Assembly: GCF_015207505.1 (NCBI RefSeq)
Contig: NZ_JADEWT010000069.1
Location: 1-33,872, forward strand
Source of the DNA: Tychonema sp. LEGE 06208
Lineage (GTDB): Bacteria; Cyanobacteriota; Cyanobacteriia; Cyanobacteriales; Microcoleaceae
Length of the DNA: 33,872 nt
Direction: 5' to 3'
Shown: positions 32,105-33,872 of the stretch, piece after piece
How positions within the stretch are numbered: position 1 is the stretch's first letter
Layout: every line of letters starts with the position of its first letter
The notes under the pieces: model-generated
Told to the model about the DNA's origin: nothing
Databases searched by the model: none
What the model saw: only the letters and a program-made list of their open reading frames with translations
Translations under genes and position numbers: made by a program

Positions 32105-32335
32105 GGGATTAAGGTGGGCAATGCCTGCGCGGCCCGCTTCAATCTGGTGAAGAATATCCTTAAGAACTCGAAATTTCCTTTCTGGCAGTAGTCAAGACTC
32201 CTGCTAAGGACTAATGACTACTGCTAAGGACTACTGACGACTAAGAGGGCGGGCCCGCACCATCCACCGCCCCTACCAAGTGACGACTAACTACTAACTA
32301 CTAACTAATGACTACTGACTAATGACTACTGACTA
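32105..32335. repeat. intergenic region with inverse heptamer arrays
   Basis: Between accC and yggT there is no gene. GACTAATGACTACTGC- and AACTACTAACTACTAAC-type words (32204-32243, 32279-32338) are the inverse complement of the array at 32054, so the region can fold into a large cruciform or hairpin. The last array touches the yggT stop codon. In between, GGTGGGCAATGCCTGCGCGG and GGGCGGGCCCGCACCATCC are GC-rich. Confidence 0.8.
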
Positions 32336-32620
32336 TTACATCATCATCGTCAGAATTCCTTGCTGGCCGAGAATCATTTCCCTGAGCAAGCTACAGATAC
32401 CGACCCAAATAATCGGCGTAATGTCCACTCCGCCGATCGGCGGTACAATCTTTCTAGTTACGGCTAAAAACGGTTCCGTCGGCCAAGCAATCAGGCTCAA
32501 CGGCAATTTGCTCAGATTTACTTCGGGATACCAAGTCAGGACGATGCGAAAAATAAATAGCAAAGTCATCACCACTAGGACAGAGCCCAGAATCCAACTT
32601 GCAACGGTAATACCAGTCAT
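32336..32620 (-). CDS. YggT/Ycf19 family membrane protein, 94 aa
   Basis: Two hydrophobic segments (about residues 5-30, and 65-85) flank the family signature WPTEPFLAVTRKIVPPIGGVDITPIIWV. Homologues (YlmG, Ycf19, CCB3) lie in the plasma or thylakoid membrane and have been tied to cell or nucleoid division and cytochrome b6 assembly in plastids. It starts at ATG 32620. Its final residues LTMMM and stop abut a heptamer array. Confidence 0.92.
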   Translation of the reverse strand: MTGITVASWILGSVLVVMTLLFIFRIVLTWYPEVNLSKLPLSLIAWPTEPFLAVTRKIVPPIGGVDITPIIWVGICSLLREMILGQQGILTMMM

Positions 32621-32917
32621 GGGTCTTATCTCGAAATCTTAAGTTTTGTTAAGTCAGCTTTTCATAATTTTAACCGTTTCACAGGTGCGATCGAACAAAA
32701 ACGGCATATTTTTTCCGCTCTTATACCTTCAAAGCGACAGAGTGCTAGACTTTGAGGGTGCGAGGGTTCGAGTTTGCCAGAGGGAAAATATTGCTTCTGC
32801 CCTAGATCCGCGACATCCCTACATCCATTGCAACATCCTTGGCCGAACTTCCCGGTAAGAACTGAGTGCTGATAAAATTAATAAAAATCAAACTCTTGTA
32901 ACAAAGGTCTTGAATCT
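32621..32917. other. divergent intergenic region between yggT and psbX
   Basis: It should hold promoters for both genes. No ORF of merit is present. AT-rich stretches near 32640-32720 (yggT side) and 32870-32905 (psbX side, AAAATTAATAAAAATC) are likely promoter regions. Confidence 0.5.
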
Positions 32918-33037
32918 ATGACTCCTTCACTCGCGAACTTTTTGTACAGCCTGCTGGTGGGCGTGGCGGTAGTAGTGATTCCAACAACGATCGCCCTGAT
33001 CTTCATCAGCCAAAAAGACAAAATCAAGCGCACCTAA
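32918..33037 (+). CDS. psbX: photosystem II protein PsbX, 39 aa
   Basis: The short peptide MTPSLANFLYSLLVGVAVVV then IPTTIALIFISQKDKIKRT has one transmembrane helix (about residues 11-32) and a basic stromal/cytoplasmic tail, exactly the PsbX pattern. PsbX is a low-mass subunit of photosystem II near cytochrome b559 that affects plastoquinone turnover. A ribosome-binding AAAGGT lies 12 nt upstream. It is followed by a terminator and then ycf66, a gene order often seen in cyanobacteria. Confidence 0.96.
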   Translation: MTPSLANFLYSLLVGVAVVVIPTTIALIFISQKDKIKRT

Positions 33038-33110
33038 AAAGTCTGGGGGTTTCTAAGTCTGGCGTGAAAGTCAATTTTCGACTACACGTCGGGCATTTCC
33101 CCGATCCAAG

Positions 33111-33176
33111 AAACCTCGGCTACCAGCAACTGTGAAGGCAAAACCTTCGGTTGAGGGCTTTCGCTGAGGTTTTTTC
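33111..33176 (+). terminator. strong terminator after psbX
   Basis: AAACCTCGGC (33111-33120) pairs over 10 bp (one G-U) with GCTGAGGTTT (33163-33172), followed by a T-tract. An inner hairpin GAAGG/CCTTC (33134-33149) stacks in the loop. It fits a Rho-independent terminator. Confidence 0.8.
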
Positions 33177-33322
33177 CCGTTAAACTCATTACTATAAGGT
33201 TCCCGAACCAAGCTGAAAGCCTAGGTGGGTGCTGCCATTTAAAAGTACAGTCGGGATAACAGACTTATTGATAGATTTAAAATCTAACTCGTTAACATAG
33301 GAAAGACATAGGAGATAGGCTA

Positions 33323-33872
33323 ATGGTCAATTTAGGATTGAACTGGAGCAGCCTGTTAGGGATCATCCTAGCAGTAGCAGGGGCAGGACTGTACTTTCTG
33401 CGATCGTGGCGTCCCAAACTAGCCCGAGACCACGATATTTTTTTTGCAGCAGTCGGCCTGCTGTGCGGCGGTATTCTGTTATTTCAAGGATGGCGGCTCG
33501 ATCCAATTCTGGCCTTCGGTCAGTTCTTGCTGACCGGTTCGGCAATATTTTTTGCAGCCGAAAGCATAAAGCTGCGGGGAGCAACCACAGCCCAAGCCAA
33601 AAGTCGCGCCCAATACGTAGATGAAGAACGACCAGTCAGCAACGCCTACGCTTACGACGGCTACGATAGCGACATGGACCAGCTAGAACCGGAAGAAGAC
33701 TACCCGCAGCGTCCCCGGATTAGGGGCAGCCAAGACTACCGTTCTTCGCGGGAAGCCTACGACGACGAGCCACGCCGTCGTCCTTCGAGTCGCAACGGCA
33801 GCATTAATACATCCAAGCCAGACTCGATGGTCGATCGACCATCGCGCAAACGTCCTTCCCGCCCTGAAACCC
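33323..33872 (+). CDS. ycf66: Ycf66 family protein, 5' 183 codons (runs off the window)
   Basis: ATG 33323 follows TAGGAG at good distance. Residues ~8-28 (LLGIILAVAGAGLYFLRSW) and ~38-80 give two to three membrane helices, followed by a long hydrophilic, Arg/Asp/Tyr-rich tail (YDGYDSDMDQLEPEEDYPQR, EPRRRPSSRN). Membrane N-terminus plus disordered charged tail is typical for Ycf66 of cyanobacteria and some plastids; its role is unknown. The end is outside the window. Confidence 0.9.
   Translation, partial: MVNLGLNWSSLLGIILAVAGAGLYFLRSWRPKLARDHDIFFAAVGLLCGGILLFQGWRLDPILAFGQFLLTGSAIFFAAESIKLRGATTAQAKSRAQYVDEERPVSNAYAYDGYDSDMDQLEPEEDYPQRPRIRGSQDYRSSREAYDDEPRRRPSSRNGSINTSKPDSMVDRPSRKRPSRPET

Overview
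This window looks like a chromosomal segment of a filamentous cyanobacterium, most like Microcoleus, Oscillatoria or a relative. The signs are frequent HIP1-type GCGATCGC octamers inside genes, a psbX-ycf66 pair, a Ycf19/YggT gene, an ACT-domain malic enzyme, several multi-PAS histidine kinases, and many short palindromic and heptanucleotide repeats between genes. Taxonomy below cyanobacteria is inference only.

Layout. Positions 1-3.6 kb are accessory: an 8-bp tandem repeat, a small unknown gene, an XRE regulator/ImmA-IrrE metalloprotease pair behind three copies of an operator-like motif (GTTGA-N8-TCAA), an orphan ATP-grasp ligase, a RelE-like toxin-antitoxin module, and a second antitoxin whose toxin is gone and replaced by a dispersed palindromic repeat. 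From 3.6 to 8.3 kb come argS (minus), a small conserved-looking unknown gene, a long intergenic region with two copies of a mini inverted-repeat element, and the malic enzyme. From 8.6 to 22.2 kb lie two large orphan histidine kinases with near-identical H-boxes, a GNAT acetyltransferase, a decayed miaE (internal deletion plus frameshift), a TPR/GT41 glycosyltransferase, a secreted GH108 muramidase-like protein, and a kinase with an N-terminal HTH-like domain. A UbiH-type FAD hydroxylase follows at 22.6 kb.

The most striking locus is 24.0-28.1 kb (minus strand). It has two genes 23 bp apart. The first encodes a DUF2235 alpha/beta-hydrolase (lipase-like, GFSRG nucleophile elbow) fused to a cyclooxygenase/prostaglandin-synthase-like haem peroxidase that keeps the COX Tyr-x-x-His motif, the Ser530 region and the REHNR block. 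The second encodes a catalase-superfamily haem protein. Together they could release a fatty acid, dioxygenate it, and convert the hydroperoxide: a compact candidate bacterial oxylipin pathway. The distal haem histidine of COX appears to be Asp here, and the fusion seam carries a 48-bp tandem duplication and an internal start codon.

Just upstream (28.1-30.3 kb) two mobile elements lie side by side: a solo TnpB (IS200/IS605 type) whose predicted omega-RNA guide reads into the leader of the oxylipin operon, and a decayed IS1-family element with 24-bp terminal inverted repeats. A tRNA-Leu(GAG) gene follows. The right end (30.7-33.9 kb) is core: accC, a YggT/Ycf19 protein, psbX with a strong terminator, and ycf66, which runs off the window.

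A recurring theme is that heptanucleotide tandem repeats (GTCATTA/GTCAGTA/TTATTTG types) begin at or contain the stop codons of at least four genes and abut others. Because the period is 7, such arrays give stop codons in all frames.
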